Assembly: GCA_900016775.1 (NCBI GenBank)
Contig: LN890288.1
Span: 124,001 to 188,000, forward strand
DNA from: Serratia symbiotica
GTDB lineage: Bacteria; Pseudomonadota; Gammaproteobacteria; Enterobacterales; Enterobacteriaceae
Length of the DNA stretch: 64,000 nucleotides
Reading direction: 5' to 3'
The notes under the pieces are model-generated. The model did not search any database, was not told where the DNA came from, and was given only the letters and a program-made list of their open reading frames with translations. Of the stretch, positions 1-9,349 are shown one piece after another. The translations under genes and the position numbers were made by a program. Numbering within the stretch: the stretch's first letter is position 1; every line of letters begins with the position of its first letter.

Positions 1-1579
1 AAAAATTTTAAAATATGAAGAAGAACAATTTATTTCTACATTAGATCGAGGTTTAATATTATTAGAGAGTGAATTAAATAAATTAAAAGATAATATCTTA
101 AATAAAGATATTGTTTTTCGTTTATATGATACTTATGGTTTTCCAGTTGATTTAACTTTGGATATTTGTCGTGAACGTAATATTAGAATTGATGAAGTGG
201 GTTTTTATAAGATAATGGAAATACAACGATTAAAAAATCGTATATCTAATAATTTTAATATTAATTACAATAATATTGTTCAAATAAATAATATTAGTCA
301 ATTTAGTGGTTATATTAATACAAAACAAAAAGCAATAGTTATTGCGATATTATGTTCAGGAAAATTTGTTAAAGAAATTCATTCTGGTGAAGAAGCTATA
401 GTAATTTTAGATACAACACCATTTTATAGTGAATCTGGTGGTCAAGTAGGTGATAAAGGTTTTATTAAAAATATGAATATAAATTTTTTAGTAAATGATA
501 CTAAAAAATATAATCAAGCAATTGGTCATAAAGGTAAACTCTTATTTGGTACATTAAAAGTAAAAGATTCTATTGTTGCACAAATTGATATTGAACGACG
601 TAATCATATTTGTTTAAATCATTCAGCAACTCATTTATTACATTCAGCTTTACGTACAGTACTTGGTACACATGTTGTTCAAAAAGGTTCATTTATTAAT
701 GAAAAATATTTACGTTTTGATTTTTTACATTTTAAATCTATGAAATTAGATCAAATTCATAAAGTTATAAATTTAGTAAATCAGCAAATTCGTAGAAATT
801 TATTAATCAAAACTGAAATTATGTCAATACAAAATGCTAAAGATATAGGTGCAATAGCATTGTTTAATAAAAAATATTATAAAAATGTACGTGTATTAAT
901 TATAGGTGATATATCTATAGAAATTTGTGGAGGGACTCATACTAATCGTACTGGAGATATTGGTTTATTTTATATATTAACTGAAACTGCTATTTCTACA
1001 GGTATTCGTCGTATTGAAGCAGTAACTGGTAATAATGCTATTATAGAATTTCATAAGCAAAATGTTTTATTACAACGTATTACCAATACTATGAAAGCAG
1101 ATAGTAATAATATAATAGATAAACTTAATACAATAATTAATCGTACTAAAATATTAGAAAAAGAATTAAAACAATTACAAAATAAACAAATAATACAAAA
1201 AAGTATTGTATTATCTAAAAAAGTAGAAGTAATTAATGGCATGAAGTTATTAATTAGTGAAATAAATAATACAAATATTAAAATGTTACGTAATATGATT
1301 GATCATTTAAAAAATCAAATAAAATCAGGTATTATTATATTATCCAGTATTAATAATAATAAAATTACTTTAATTGTTGGTGTTACAAAAGATTTAATAG
1401 ATCGAATTTCAGCTCTTGAGTTAATTAATAATTTAGCTTATAAAATTAATGGTAAAGGTGGTGGACGTTCAGATATAGCGCAAGCAGGAGGAATAGATAT
1501 TAATGCTTTGCCTATGGCTTTAAATAGTGTAAAAGATTGGATAATTTCAAAAACTATAAATATTAAAATAAATATATAA
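1..1579 (+). CDS. alaS: Alanyl-tRNA synthetase, 3' part (5' end lies outside the window)
   Basis: AlaRS charges tRNA-Ala with alanine in the cytoplasm. The reading frame is open from base 2, and its first residues (KYEEEQF, RLYDTYGFPVDLT) match the end of the aminoacylation domain, so the gene enters from the left and a TTG at 158 is not the start. The editing domain is intact: HSATH near 619-633 and CGGTH near 928-942 supply the HxxxH and CxxxH zinc/catalytic residues that hydrolyse Ser- and Gly-tRNA-Ala. The glycine-rich C-Ala tail (GKGGGRSD near 1453) is also present. As in enterics, csrA follows on the same strand. Confidence 0.97.
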   Translation, partial: KILKYEEEQFISTLDRGLILLESELNKLKDNILNKDIVFRLYDTYGFPVDLTLDICRERNIRIDEVGFYKIMEIQRLKNRISNNFNINYNNIVQINNISQFSGYINTKQKAIVIAILCSGKFVKEIHSGEEAIVILDTTPFYSESGGQVGDKGFIKNMNINFLVNDTKKYNQAIGHKGKLLFGTLKVKDSIVAQIDIERRNHICLNHSATHLLHSALRTVLGTHVVQKGSFINEKYLRFDFLHFKSMKLDQIHKVINLVNQQIRRNLLIKTEIMSIQNAKDIGAIALFNKKYYKNVRVLIIGDISIEICGGTHTNRTGDIGLFYILTETAISTGIRRIEAVTGNNAIIEFHKQNVLLQRITNTMKADSNNIIDKLNTIINRTKILEKELKQLQNKQIIQKSIVLSKKVEVINGMKLLISEINNTNIKMLRNMIDHLKNQIKSGIIILSSINNNKITLIVGVTKDLIDRISALELINNLAYKINGKGGGRSDIAQAGGIDINALPMALNSVKDWIISKTINIKINI

Positions 1580-1781
1580 TATAATGTACAATATTATATA
1601 TATTTTTAATATTATATGTTATTTATAATTAAAATTTTATAAAAATATTTTTTAGAATTTATTATAATTTAAATTTAAATTAAATTATAATATATTTAAA
1701 AAAATATATTTTTATTATATGTCATAAATAATAATGGAAAATTAAAAGATTAAATTTTTTTAATTATTCAAGGAGTAAAGA

Positions 1782-1967
1782 ATGTTGATTTTAACTCGTC
1801 GAATTGGTGAGACTCTTATGATTGGTGATAAGGTTACTGTAACAGTATTAGGAATAAAAGGTAATCAAGTACGTATTGGAGTAAATGCTCCTAAAGAAAT
1901 ATCAGTACATCGTGAAGAAATATATCAACGTATTCAAACAGAAAAAACTCAACAGACTATTTATTAA
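1782..1967 (+). CDS. csrA: Carbon storage regulator CsrA
   Basis: CsrA is a small homodimeric RNA-binding protein that represses or stabilises mRNAs by binding GGA motifs near ribosome binding sites. At 61 residues it has the family's standard length and is nearly identical to the E. coli protein ([16 protein letters not shown] at the start, the [13 protein letters not shown]-binding strand and helix near residues 42-51). A clear AGGAG at 1771-1775 precedes the ATG. It lies 202 bp after alaS, the usual enteric neighbour. Neither CsrB/CsrC RNAs nor typical Csr targets are visible here. Retention of a post-transcriptional regulator in so reduced a genome is notable. Confidence 0.97.
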   Translation: MLILTRRIGETLMIGDKVTVTVLGIKGNQVRIGVNAPKEISVHREEIYQRIQTEKTQQTIY

Positions 1968-2007
1968 GTATAAAATAATATTTTTTAATATAAATATTAA
2001 AAAATAT

Positions 2008-2038
2008 TTGACTTAATTTTTTTAAAAAGTAATATATA
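2008..2038 (+). promoter_or_regulatory. Candidate sigma-70 promoter of the tRNA-Ser/tRNA-Arg pair
   Basis: TTGACT at 2008-2013 is a near-consensus -35 box that stands out in this A/T-only spacer. About 16-19 bases further is an A/T box usable as -10 (TAATAT at 2030 or TATATA at 2033). The tRNA-Ser gene begins at 2084. The exact -10 is uncertain because the whole stretch is A+T. Confidence 0.45.
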
Positions 2039-2083
2039 CTTAAATAGTATTTGTAATTTTTATTTTTTTTTAATTAAATTTAT

Positions 2084-2173
2084 GGTGAGATGGCCGAGTG
2101 GTTAAAGGCGCTCCCCTGCTAAGGGAGTATGTAGTAAAAAACTGCATCCGGGGTTCGAATCTCCGTCTCACCT
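2084..2173 (+). tRNA. serV: tRNA-Ser(GCU)
   Basis: Class II tRNA with acceptor GGTGAGA pairing with TCTCACC. The anticodon stem CTCCC/GGGAG closes a loop with GCT at 2118-2120, followed by a long variable arm and a TTCGAAT T-loop. It reads AGC/AGU. The base after the acceptor stem is T (2173) where E. coli has discriminator G, and no CCA is encoded. Ten bases separate it from the next tRNA, so the two are probably co-transcribed. Confidence 0.95.
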
Positions 2174-2182
2174 TCATTATTT

Positions 2183-2256
2183 GCATCCATAGCTCAGTTG
2201 GATAGAGTACTCGGCTACGAACCGAGCGGTCGGAGGTTCGAATCCTCCTGGATGCA
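2183..2256 (+). tRNA. argV: tRNA-Arg(ACG)
   Basis: Acceptor GCATCCA pairs with TGGATGC, with discriminator A at 2256. The anticodon loop CTACGAA carries ACG at 2217-2219, to be edited to inosine by TadA for reading CGU, CGC and CGA. The T-loop GGTTCGAATCC is intact. No CCA follows (CTAT instead). This Ser-Arg order after csrA is the enteric arrangement. Confidence 0.95.
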
Positions 2257-2588
2257 CTATTATATGTAATTTAATTATATATTTATATATATTATAAAAT
2301 TAATTGTAATTTTTATTTTTATAATATAATTTATATATTTATAAAAAAATATATTACATACATTATATTAATATAATTTATAAAAAAATATTTTAATTTA
2401 AATTATATTAAAATAATAATTTATTAAATTATTTATATATTTAAATATATAATTTTGATTATTTTTATTATATTATATTTTATATAAAATAATTAATATC
2501 ATTTAATATTATTTAATCAGTAAATATAGTAGATTAAGATTATAATTTTAATATTACAATAGGTTATGATTTAAAAACTGGGGGTAAT
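2257..2588. other. A/T-only spacer upstream of gshA
   Basis: No open frame, RNA or convincing hairpin is visible. Only the end carries a signal: a run of five G (2580-2584) just before the TTG start of gshA, which serves as its Shine-Dalgarno sequence. Confidence 0.6.
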
Positions 2589-4148
2589 TTGATTTCAAAT
2601 ATATCATATGCACTTTCTTGGTTAAAAATTCATCCTAATATATTAAAAGGTATTCGTCGTGGAATTGAACGTGAAACATTACGAGTTACTAAAAATGGTA
2701 AATTAGCTGTAACTAAACATCCAAAACATTTAGGATCAGCATTAACACATTATTGGATTACAACTGATTTTGCAGAAGCATTATTAGAATTTATTACACC
2801 AGTTTGTGATGATTTTAATTATTTATTTACTGTATTACGTGATATACATCGTTATGTTGTAAGAAATTTAGGTTCAGAAAGAATGTGGCCTCTTAGTATG
2901 CCATGTTTTATAGGTATTGATAAAAATATTACTTTAGCACAATTTGGTTCATCTAATATTGGTAGAATGAAAACATTATATCGTAAAGGATTAAAAAATC
3001 GTTACGGTGTTTTTATGCAAACTATTTCTGGTGTACATTATAATTTTTCACTTCCTTTAATATTTTGGCAGAAATGGTTAGGGATTAAAGATTTAGAAAG
3101 TGGAAAATTACAGATTTCTGAAGGATATTTTAATTTAATTCGTAATTATTATCGTTTTGGTTGGGTAATTCCTTATTTATTTGGTGCTTCACCAGCGATG
3201 TGTTCATCATTTTTAAAAAAAAATAAAACAAGTTTATTATTTCAATATACTAAAAATGGTATGTGTTATTTACCATATGCTACTTCTTTAAGGATGAGTA
3301 ATTTTGGTTATACTAATAAACTTCAAGAAAATTTAGGTATTACTTTTAATGATTTATATAGTTATGTTTCATGTTTAAAACGAGCTACTACGACACCTTC
3401 TAAAATTTTTAGCAAATTAAATAAAAAAAATAATAATAATTATTTACAATTAAATAACAATATATTACAAATTGAAAATGAATTATATGAATTAATTAGA
3501 CCTAAAAGAATTACTAATATAGGTGAAACACCAACAGATGCATTATTACGTGGTGGTATTGAGTATGTTGAATTACGTTCTTTAGATGTTAATCCATTTT
3601 CTCCAATAGGTATAGATGAAATACAAGTACGTTTTTTAGATCTTTTTTTAATATGGTGTACATTAGTAAAAGCACCTAAAATGAGTGTATCTGAATTATT
3701 ATTTGTTCGTAAAAATTGGAATAGAGTAACAATTAAAGGAAGACAACCAAATCAAATTATTGATATTAAATGTAATGGTAATTATGAATTATTAAGTAAG
3801 GTAGGTAAAGAATTATTTTATGATTTAGGTAAATTAGCAGAAGTTTTAGATTATGAAGATAATGATCATAAATATAAAAAAGTTTTTAATAAATTAATTT
3901 TATTATTTGATAATCCAGATCTTACTTTTTCAGCTCGTATTCTTAAAGATATGATACAAAATGATCCTTGTATATTTGGTTTTAAATTAGCAGAAAAATA
4001 TCATAATATATTATTAAAAGAATCATTAGAAGTTTTAAGTGAAATAGATTTTCATAAAGAAAAAAAAGATTCCTGGAAACGTCAACGTTATATAGAAGAT
4101 AACGATACATTAAGTTTTGAAGATTTTATAAAAAATAATATGAAATAA
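2589..4148 (+). CDS. gshA: Glutamate-cysteine ligase
   Basis: Catalyses the ATP-dependent, rate-limiting first step of glutathione synthesis. At 519 residues it is full length (E. coli 518) and collinear with the enteric type-1 enzyme: [10 protein letters not shown] near residue 24, the [15 protein letters not shown] block near 57-71, [14 protein letters not shown] near 143. The start is TTG, the same initiator as E. coli gshA. The only nearby ATG (2566) runs into a stop after one codon, and no in-frame ATG occurs before conserved sequence. The preceding G5 run is an unusually strong ribosome site for this genome. gshB is not in the window. Confidence 0.96.
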   Translation: MISNISYALSWLKIHPNILKGIRRGIERETLRVTKNGKLAVTKHPKHLGSALTHYWITTDFAEALLEFITPVCDDFNYLFTVLRDIHRYVVRNLGSERMWPLSMPCFIGIDKNITLAQFGSSNIGRMKTLYRKGLKNRYGVFMQTISGVHYNFSLPLIFWQKWLGIKDLESGKLQISEGYFNLIRNYYRFGWVIPYLFGASPAMCSSFLKKNKTSLLFQYTKNGMCYLPYATSLRMSNFGYTNKLQENLGITFNDLYSYVSCLKRATTTPSKIFSKLNKKNNNNYLQLNNNILQIENELYELIRPKRITNIGETPTDALLRGGIEYVELRSLDVNPFSPIGIDEIQVRFLDLFLIWCTLVKAPKMSVSELLFVRKNWNRVTIKGRQPNQIIDIKCNGNYELLSKVGKELFYDLGKLAEVLDYEDNDHKYKKVFNKLILLFDNPDLTFSARILKDMIQNDPCIFGFKLAEKYHNILLKESLEVLSEIDFHKEKKDSWKRQRYIEDNDTLSFEDFIKNNMK

Positions 4149-4226
4149 AATTATTGATATTAAATTATTTATAAATTATATTATATTATTTTAAATATAT
4201 ATTATAAATTCAATTTTATAAAAAAA

Positions 4227-4982
4227 TTAAAATTGATCTTTTTTTATTCTTAATTTAGAAAATACTAAATATAGTTTTTTTTGTGGTGAATTAAATCCTA
4301 ATTGATATTGTAAATTATAATCATGACAACGTAAAAATAAATTAATTTTTAGTTCTAATTTCAAATTTGTTGGTAAAGTAGGTTTATTTTTTTTTCTTAA
4401 AAATTCAACATATTTTTTATATATTTTTATATAATTATTTTTTGGTAAAATAGTATGTGCAAATTTAAGATTTTCAAGTGTATATTCATGTGAACAATAA
4501 ATTAAAGTATTATAAGGAAGTTTTTTAATTTTTTGAAGTGAATTATACATTTGTTTTGCAGTGCCTTCTAATATTTTTCCACAACCAGCAGAAAATAAAG
4601 TATCACCACAAAATAAATAAGGTGCACTATAAAATGCTACATGTCCTAATGTATGTCCTGGTACTGAAATAGTAATATAATTTCTTCCATTAATTTTAAA
4701 TTTTTTATTATTTGTAACTATATGAGTAGTTCCTTTTTTTATAGTTTCTTGTGGTCCGTATACTGGAATATTAGAATATTTTTTTATTATGTTAAATACA
4801 CCACCTACATGATCTTGATGATGATGAGTTAATAAAATAGCATCTGGAGTTAATTGTAAATTATTTAAAACTTTTAATGTTATATTAGCATCACCAGGAT
4901 CAATAATAACACAATGTTTAGATTTATTTAATAATAACCAAATATAATTTTTATATAAAGAAGGAATACTGATAATAGTCAT
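4227..4982 (-). CDS. gloB: Hydroxyacylglutathione hydrolase (glyoxalase II)
   Basis: Hydrolyses S-D-lactoylglutathione to D-lactate and glutathione, the second step of methylglyoxal detoxification, and so depends on glutathione made through gshA next door. A metallo-beta-lactamase fold is evident: THHHQDHVGG near residues 52-61 is the THxHxDH binuclear metal motif, with later ligands in VPGHTLGHV, FCGDTLF and CSHEYT. The length of 251 matches the family. It converges with gshA across a 78-bp spacer and sits beside rnhA as in enterics; the intervening methyltransferase gene of E. coli (yafS) is gone. Confidence 0.95.
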   Translation of the reverse strand: MTIISIPSLYKNYIWLLLNKSKHCVIIDPGDANITLKVLNNLQLTPDAILLTHHHQDHVGGVFNIIKKYSNIPVYGPQETIKKGTTHIVTNNKKFKINGRNYITISVPGHTLGHVAFYSAPYLFCGDTLFSAGCGKILEGTAKQMYNSLQKIKKLPYNTLIYCSHEYTLENLKFAHTILPKNNYIKIYKKYVEFLRKKNKPTLPTNLKLELKINLFLRCHDYNLQYQLGFNSPQKKLYLVFSKLRIKKDQF

Positions 4983-5073
4983 ATTTTTTAAAAGAATTAA
5001 TTATTTAAAATTAAATAATAATAAATTATATTTAATTATTATATATTAACATATTAAAATATTGAATATTTAA

Positions 5074-5526
5074 TTAATAAATATCTTTAAATGTGGGATT
5101 TTTTGCAGCATTTTTTGCTAATATATCGCAACGTTCATTTTCTATATGTCCAGAATGACTTTTAATCCATTTCCATTGAATAAAATGATATTGTGTAAGT
5201 AAATCTAAACGTTTCCATAAATCAATATTTTTTACATTTTTTTTGTTAATAGTTTTCCAATTACATTTTTTCCATTTTAATAACCATTTAGTTATACCAC
5301 AACGTAAATAACGACTATCGGTATTTAAAGTTATATTACAAGGTGAATGTAATGTTTCTAATGAAATAATTGCTGCCATTAATTCCATACGATTATTAGT
5401 AGTTAAATAATATCCCATACTAAGAATTTTTTCAATATTTTTATAACGTAAAATTATACCATAACCTCCAGGTCCAGGATTACCTAAACAAGATCCATCA
5501 GTAAAAATTTCTACCTTTTTTAGCAT
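5074..5526 (-). CDS. rnhA: Ribonuclease HI
   Basis: Degrades the RNA strand of RNA-DNA hybrids, removing R-loops and primer RNA. The four catalytic acids sit at exactly the E. coli positions: D10 ([12 protein letters not shown]), E48 (NNRMELMAA), D70 (LNTDSRYL) and D134 (ENERCDILA). The basic handle helix rich in K and W follows residue 78. It is 150 residues, near normal length. It is transcribed divergently from dnaQ with 64 bp between the starts, a classic enteric arrangement. Confidence 0.97.
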   Translation of the reverse strand: MLKKVEIFTDGSCLGNPGPGGYGIILRYKNIEKILSMGYYLTTNNRMELMAAIISLETLHSPCNITLNTDSRYLRCGITKWLLKWKKCNWKTINKKNVKNIDLWKRLDLLTQYHFIQWKWIKSHSGHIENERCDILAKNAAKNPTFKDIY

Positions 5527-5590
5527 TTGTATTTTATTATTAATAGTTTTAAAATTAAATTTTATTTTAAATATAAATGAGTATAAAAAT

Positions 5591-6343
5591 ATGAATTTAA
5601 AAATTAATAGACAAATTGTTCTTGATACTGAAACAACTGGTATAAATAAATTTGGAGTTCATTATAAAAATCATCGCATTATTGAAATTGGTGCAGTTGA
5701 ATTAATTAATCGTCGTTTAACTGGTAATTATTATCATACTTATATTAAACCTAATTGTTTAATAGATATAGAAGCATATAATATACATGGTATTAGTGAT
5801 TCTTTTTTAGTTAATAAACCGACTTTTAATGAAATTTTTAATAATTTTTTAAATTTTATTAATAATAGTGAATTAATTATTCATAATGCACCATTTGATG
5901 TTGGTTTTATTAATCAAGAATTTTATTTTCTTGAACAAGAAATAGAAAATATTAATATTTCGCATTCTATTATAGATACATTATTAATAGCACGGAAGTT
6001 ATTTCCTGGTAAACGTAATAATCTTGATGCTTTATGTAAACGTTATCAAATAGATAATAGTAAAAGAACTGTACATAGTGCATTACTTGATGCTGAAATT
6101 TTAGCAAAAGTATATTTAGCTATGACTGGTGGTCAAACATCAATGGTATTTTATATGAAGAATGAAATCAAAAAAAATTCTTCTTTAAAAATAATTCAAA
6201 AAATTTTACCTATAAATATACAAAAAAAAACAAAAATAATTTATGCTAATGATAAAGAATTATTAATGCATACATTATATTTAGATTCAATTATAAAACA
6301 AAATAAAAAATGTTTATGGTATGAATTAATAAAAAATAATTAA
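5591..6343 (+). CDS. dnaQ: DNA polymerase III epsilon subunit (3'-5' proofreading exonuclease)
   Basis: Proofreads for the replicative polymerase core. Exo I is VLDTETTGI (residues 11-19), Exo II lies around HNAPFDVGF near 98-106, and Exo III is HSALLDAE near 163-170 with the general-base histidine. The C-terminal segment that binds the alpha subunit is present; the length of 250 is close to E. coli (243). Proofreading therefore looks intact, so the A+T bias is not explained by loss of this function. It is divergent from rnhA. Confidence 0.97.
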   Translation: MNLKINRQIVLDTETTGINKFGVHYKNHRIIEIGAVELINRRLTGNYYHTYIKPNCLIDIEAYNIHGISDSFLVNKPTFNEIFNNFLNFINNSELIIHNAPFDVGFINQEFYFLEQEIENINISHSIIDTLLIARKLFPGKRNNLDALCKRYQIDNSKRTVHSALLDAEILAKVYLAMTGGQTSMVFYMKNEIKKNSSLKIIQKILPINIQKKTKIIYANDKELLMHTLYLDSIIKQNKKCLWYELIKNN

Positions 6344-6425
6344 TTTTAAATAAATTTAAATAATGAATATTATTTAAATAATATAATATATATTATATAA
6401 TATTTTATGATTTAAAATATGTATT

Positions 6426-6710
6426 TTATATATATATAAAATCTATATGAGTTATTTTTTCTTTAAATGGATGACGTTGTATAGCTTGAATTTTTACTTT
6501 TATTTTTTTATTTTCAATAATAAGAAAAATAATTTCATTATAAAATTCTGATTTAATTTCTATATTTTTAACAGGATCATGCCATAATTCAATAGATATT
6601 GAAGGTTTTTTATTACCATAAATAATAGCTGGAAATTTGTTTATTATACGTAATCTACGATTTGAACTTTTACCTTTATTGTTACGTATTTGTGCATTAA
6701 AAGTCAACAT
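6426..6710 (-). CDS. rplY: 50S ribosomal protein L25
   Basis: L25 binds 5S rRNA in the central protuberance. At 94 residues it has the short enterobacterial form without the CTC extension. It begins MLTFNAQIRNNKGKSSNRRLR, which matches the RNA-binding beta barrel, and ends with RHPFKEKITHIDFIYI. It is a single-gene unit on the minus strand between dnaQ and ssb. Confidence 0.95.
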   Translation of the reverse strand: MLTFNAQIRNNKGKSSNRRLRIINKFPAIIYGNKKPSISIELWHDPVKNIEIKSEFYNEIIFLIIENKKIKVKIQAIQRHPFKEKITHIDFIYI

Positions 6711-7093
6711 TTTTTTCTCTTTTTAAAATTTATTCTTAAAAAATAATATAAAATATTATAAATATTTTTTAATTTAAATAAGTTTTTAAAAAATCATATT
6801 TTATTATAAATTTATAAAAATTGTTAAATTTTTTTAATATTTACAATAAAATAATGTTATTTTATAAAATTACAAAAAATTAAAATATATATTTATTTAT
6901 AATTTATATATTCTATATTATTTTTATATTTAATTAAATATAATTAATCTTTAAATTTTTAAAACCAGCTAAAATATAAAATAATATGTATTATTAGCTG
7001 GTATATTTTTAAAATAAATATTTTATTATAAAATTAATATTTTTTTTTTAAATTATTTATTTTATGTAAAATAATTTAATATATATATTTTAT
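6711..7093. other. Spacer between ssb and rplY
   Basis: A/T-only apart from one GC-containing hairpin at 6964-7002 (listed separately). No coding sequence was seen. Confidence 0.6.
6964..7002 (-). terminator. Hairpin terminator downstream of ssb
   Basis: ACCAGCTAA (6964-6972) pairs perfectly with TTAGCTGGT (6994-7002). On the minus strand the stem is followed by TTTT and an A/T stretch. It lies 90 bp past the ssb stop and is the only G+C-containing element in the spacer, so it is most simply the ssb terminator, possibly bidirectional. Confidence 0.65.
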
Positions 7094-7669
7094 TTAAAAA
7101 GGAATATCATCATCAAAATTTATTATTGATTCAGTAGTATTATTATTTTTTGATTCAGTTTTTGTATCAGAAGTTTTTTGACTAATATTAAATGAATTGT
7201 TATTTATTTGGGATTGTAATGGATTCCAATTATTTTTATTATTATTAATTTTAGTTTTAGTATTAGTATTAGTATTAGTATTAGTATTAGTATTAGTATT
7301 AGAATTAGTGTTCGTATTGTTACGTCCTCCTAACATTTGCATACTACCACTAATATTAACAATGATTTCAGTTGTATATCTTTCCATACCTGATTGATCA
7401 GTCCATTTTCTTGTTTGTAAAGATCCTTCGATATATACTTGAGATCCTTTATGAAGATATTCACCTGCAACTTCAGCTATTTTTCCAAATAAAACTATAC
7501 GATGCCATTCAGTTTTTTCTTTTTGTTCACCAGTAATTTTATCACGCCAGTTTTCTGAAGTTGCTAAAGTCATATTAGTTACAGCTCCCCCATTTGGCAT
7601 ATATCGAACTTCAGGATCTTGACCTAAATTTCCAATTAAAATTACTTTATTTACACCTCTACTTGCCAT
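7094..7669 (-). CDS. ssb: Single-stranded DNA-binding protein
   Basis: Coats single-stranded DNA in replication, repair and recombination. The OB fold spans residues 1-115 ([23 protein letters not shown], then [14 protein letters not shown]) and is close to E. coli. The acidic tip DDDIPF that docks partner proteins is intact at the C-terminus. The linker (about 118-180) is replaced by an Asn/Thr-rich, low-complexity tract with a run of Asn-Thr dipeptides encoded by a hexanucleotide repeat, instead of the usual Gly/Gln-rich linker. The length of 191 is slightly above normal (178). uvrA, its usual divergent neighbour, is absent. Confidence 0.96.
   Translation of the reverse strand: MASRGVNKVILIGNLGQDPEVRYMPNGGAVTNMTLATSENWRDKITGEQKEKTEWHRIVLFGKIAEVAGEYLHKGSQVYIEGSLQTRKWTDQSGMERYTTEIIVNISGSMQMLGGRNNTNTNSNTNTNTNTNTNTNTKTKINNNKNNWNPLQSQINNNSFNISQKTSDTKTESKNNNTTESIINFDDDIPF
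7249..7320 (+). repeat. Hexanucleotide microsatellite (TATTAG)n inside ssb
   Basis: Seven perfect consecutive copies of TATTAG (plus strand) occupy 7261-7302, with degenerate copies on both sides. On the coding strand each unit is ACTAAT/AATACT-like and adds Asn-Thr to the SSB linker. The period is a multiple of three, so copy-number changes keep the frame. Confidence 0.93.
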
Positions 7670-8009
7670 TATTATTTCCTTAATAAAAAATTATATAATA
7701 TAAATTATTTTAACATGGTAATTATAAAACTACACTTATATTAATTATTATTATAAATTTAAAATGAAATACATATTTAATATATTATATATTACTTATT
7801 TAATTAATTTTAATGATATAATTAAAATTTATATAATAATATTAATAAATTAAAAATAAAATTATTTTAAATATAAATATTTAATATTTTAAAATTTTAT
7901 TATTAATAAAAATATAAATATTTTTATGAATCATTTTTATTAAATTATTATTTAATTTTAATATAATTTATTTTTATTATTAAATATATTTTATGAATGA
8001 GATAGATTT
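7670..8009. other. Divergent spacer between ssb and kdsB
   Basis: A/T-only; must hold the promoters of both genes, but no box stands out from the background. Confidence 0.5.
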
Positions 8010-8759
8010 ATGAATTTCATTGTTATTATTCCTGCTCGTTATAATTCAACACGTTTATCTACTAAACCATTAGCTGATATTCATGGAAAACCAATGATAG
8101 TACATGTAATGAATCGTGCATATGAATCAGGTGCTAATCGTGTAATAGTGGCAGTTGATCATCCAGAGGTAGAAAAAGTGGTAAAAGATGCCGGTGGAGA
8201 AAGTTGTATGACTCGTTTAGATCATCATTCTGGTACTGAGCGTTTAGCAGAAGTGATTGAATATTTTAATTTTTCTGATGATCAAATAATTGTTAATTTA
8301 CAAGGAGATGAACCAATTATTTCACCAATTATTTTACGTCAAGTGGTAAAAAATCTTGTTACTAATCATACTGATGTAAGTACAGTAGCAGTACCGATAA
8401 ATAATGATATAGAAATATTTAATAAAAATATAGTAAAAGTAGTAATAGATATTCAAGGTTATGCACTTTATTTTTCACGTTCTAATATTCCTTATGAATA
8501 TCAGAAATTTTCTAAATTTAATAATATTATTAATAAAAATATTTTTTTGCGTCATATTGGAATTTATGCTTATTTAGTTAAATTTATTCGTTGTTATGTT
8601 AATTGGAAACCAAGTTTTTTAGAAAAAATTGAATCTTTAGAACAATTAAGAATATTATGGTATGGTAAAAAAATTCATGTAGAATGTATAAAAATTTTTC
8701 CAGGAAGAAGTGTTGATACATTAGAAGATTTACAGTATGTACGTCATTTTTTACGTTAA
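8010..8759 (+). CDS. kdsB: CMP-KDO synthetase
   Basis: Activates KDO with CTP to CMP-KDO, the donor for KDO transferase WaaA encoded at 14.5-15.7 kb. The nucleotide-binding start [11 protein letters not shown] (residues 5-15) with [11 protein letters not shown], and the NLQGDEP Mg/CTP motif near 97-103, are typical. At 249 residues it is normal length (E. coli 248). In E. coli it lies downstream of msbA-lpxK; neither is seen within the window. Confidence 0.96.
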   Translation: MNFIVIIPARYNSTRLSTKPLADIHGKPMIVHVMNRAYESGANRVIVAVDHPEVEKVVKDAGGESCMTRLDHHSGTERLAEVIEYFNFSDDQIIVNLQGDEPIISPIILRQVVKNLVTNHTDVSTVAVPINNDIEIFNKNIVKVVIDIQGYALYFSRSNIPYEYQKFSKFNNIINKNIFLRHIGIYAYLVKFIRCYVNWKPSFLEKIESLEQLRILWYGKKIHVECIKIFPGRSVDTLEDLQYVRHFLR

Positions 8760-9349
8760 ATTTTTATGTAATATATTAATAAATAAATTTATTTTATACA
8801 ATATATATCTTAATTATAAAAAATAAATTTATTCTATATATAAATAAATTTTTATATAGAATAAAATATTATTTTATAAATTTATTTTAATAAAAATTAG
8901 TTGATATTTATTTTTTTAAAAAAAAATAAAAAATAATATTATTTGTTATAATAAATCATATTATTTATATTCAATATTTTATTGTGAATATTTTAAATAT
9001 AAAATATGAATTTTTATTAATTAATATTTTATTTTTTAAATAAATTAATAAATAATATATAATATAATATATTATTTATATAATACATTATTAATATTAT
9101 AATGGATTATATATAAAAATATTGTTTATTGATTTTTTTTATTAATTTGTATTTATTTTTAATAAAATATATTTATTATTTATATAATTTAATATAATAA
9201 AATTATATTTTTTTAATTATAACAGTTTTTAAATTTTACCTTATTATTAGAGTTAAAAAAATAAAAATAATAATTGTTATAATTTGTTTATTTTAAATTT
9301 TCTATTCTAGTAGTTTCTTTTTTAATTCTTTATTATCAGTATTATAAAT
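8760..9349. other. Non-coding spacer before mdfA
   Basis: 590 bp of A/T-rich sequence without a recognisable gene. A TATAAT-like box near 9274 could serve mdfA, but no good -35 accompanies it. Confidence 0.5.

Noticed and set aside
1051-1242. Minus-strand hydrophobic open frame inside alaS
   Set aside because: Antisense shadow of a conserved gene, with no ribosome site or homology.
158-1579. TTG at 158 as the alaS start
   Set aside because: The conserved AlaRS sequence continues upstream in frame to the window edge.
7249-7320. Possible CRISPR-like or direct-repeat array
   Set aside because: The unit is six bases with no spacers and lies inside a coding region; a simple microsatellite.
7197-7397. 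Plus-strand open frame with a Leu-Val dipeptide repeat
   Set aside because: It is the antisense reading of the TATTAG repeat inside ssb; the minus-strand SSB protein is certain.
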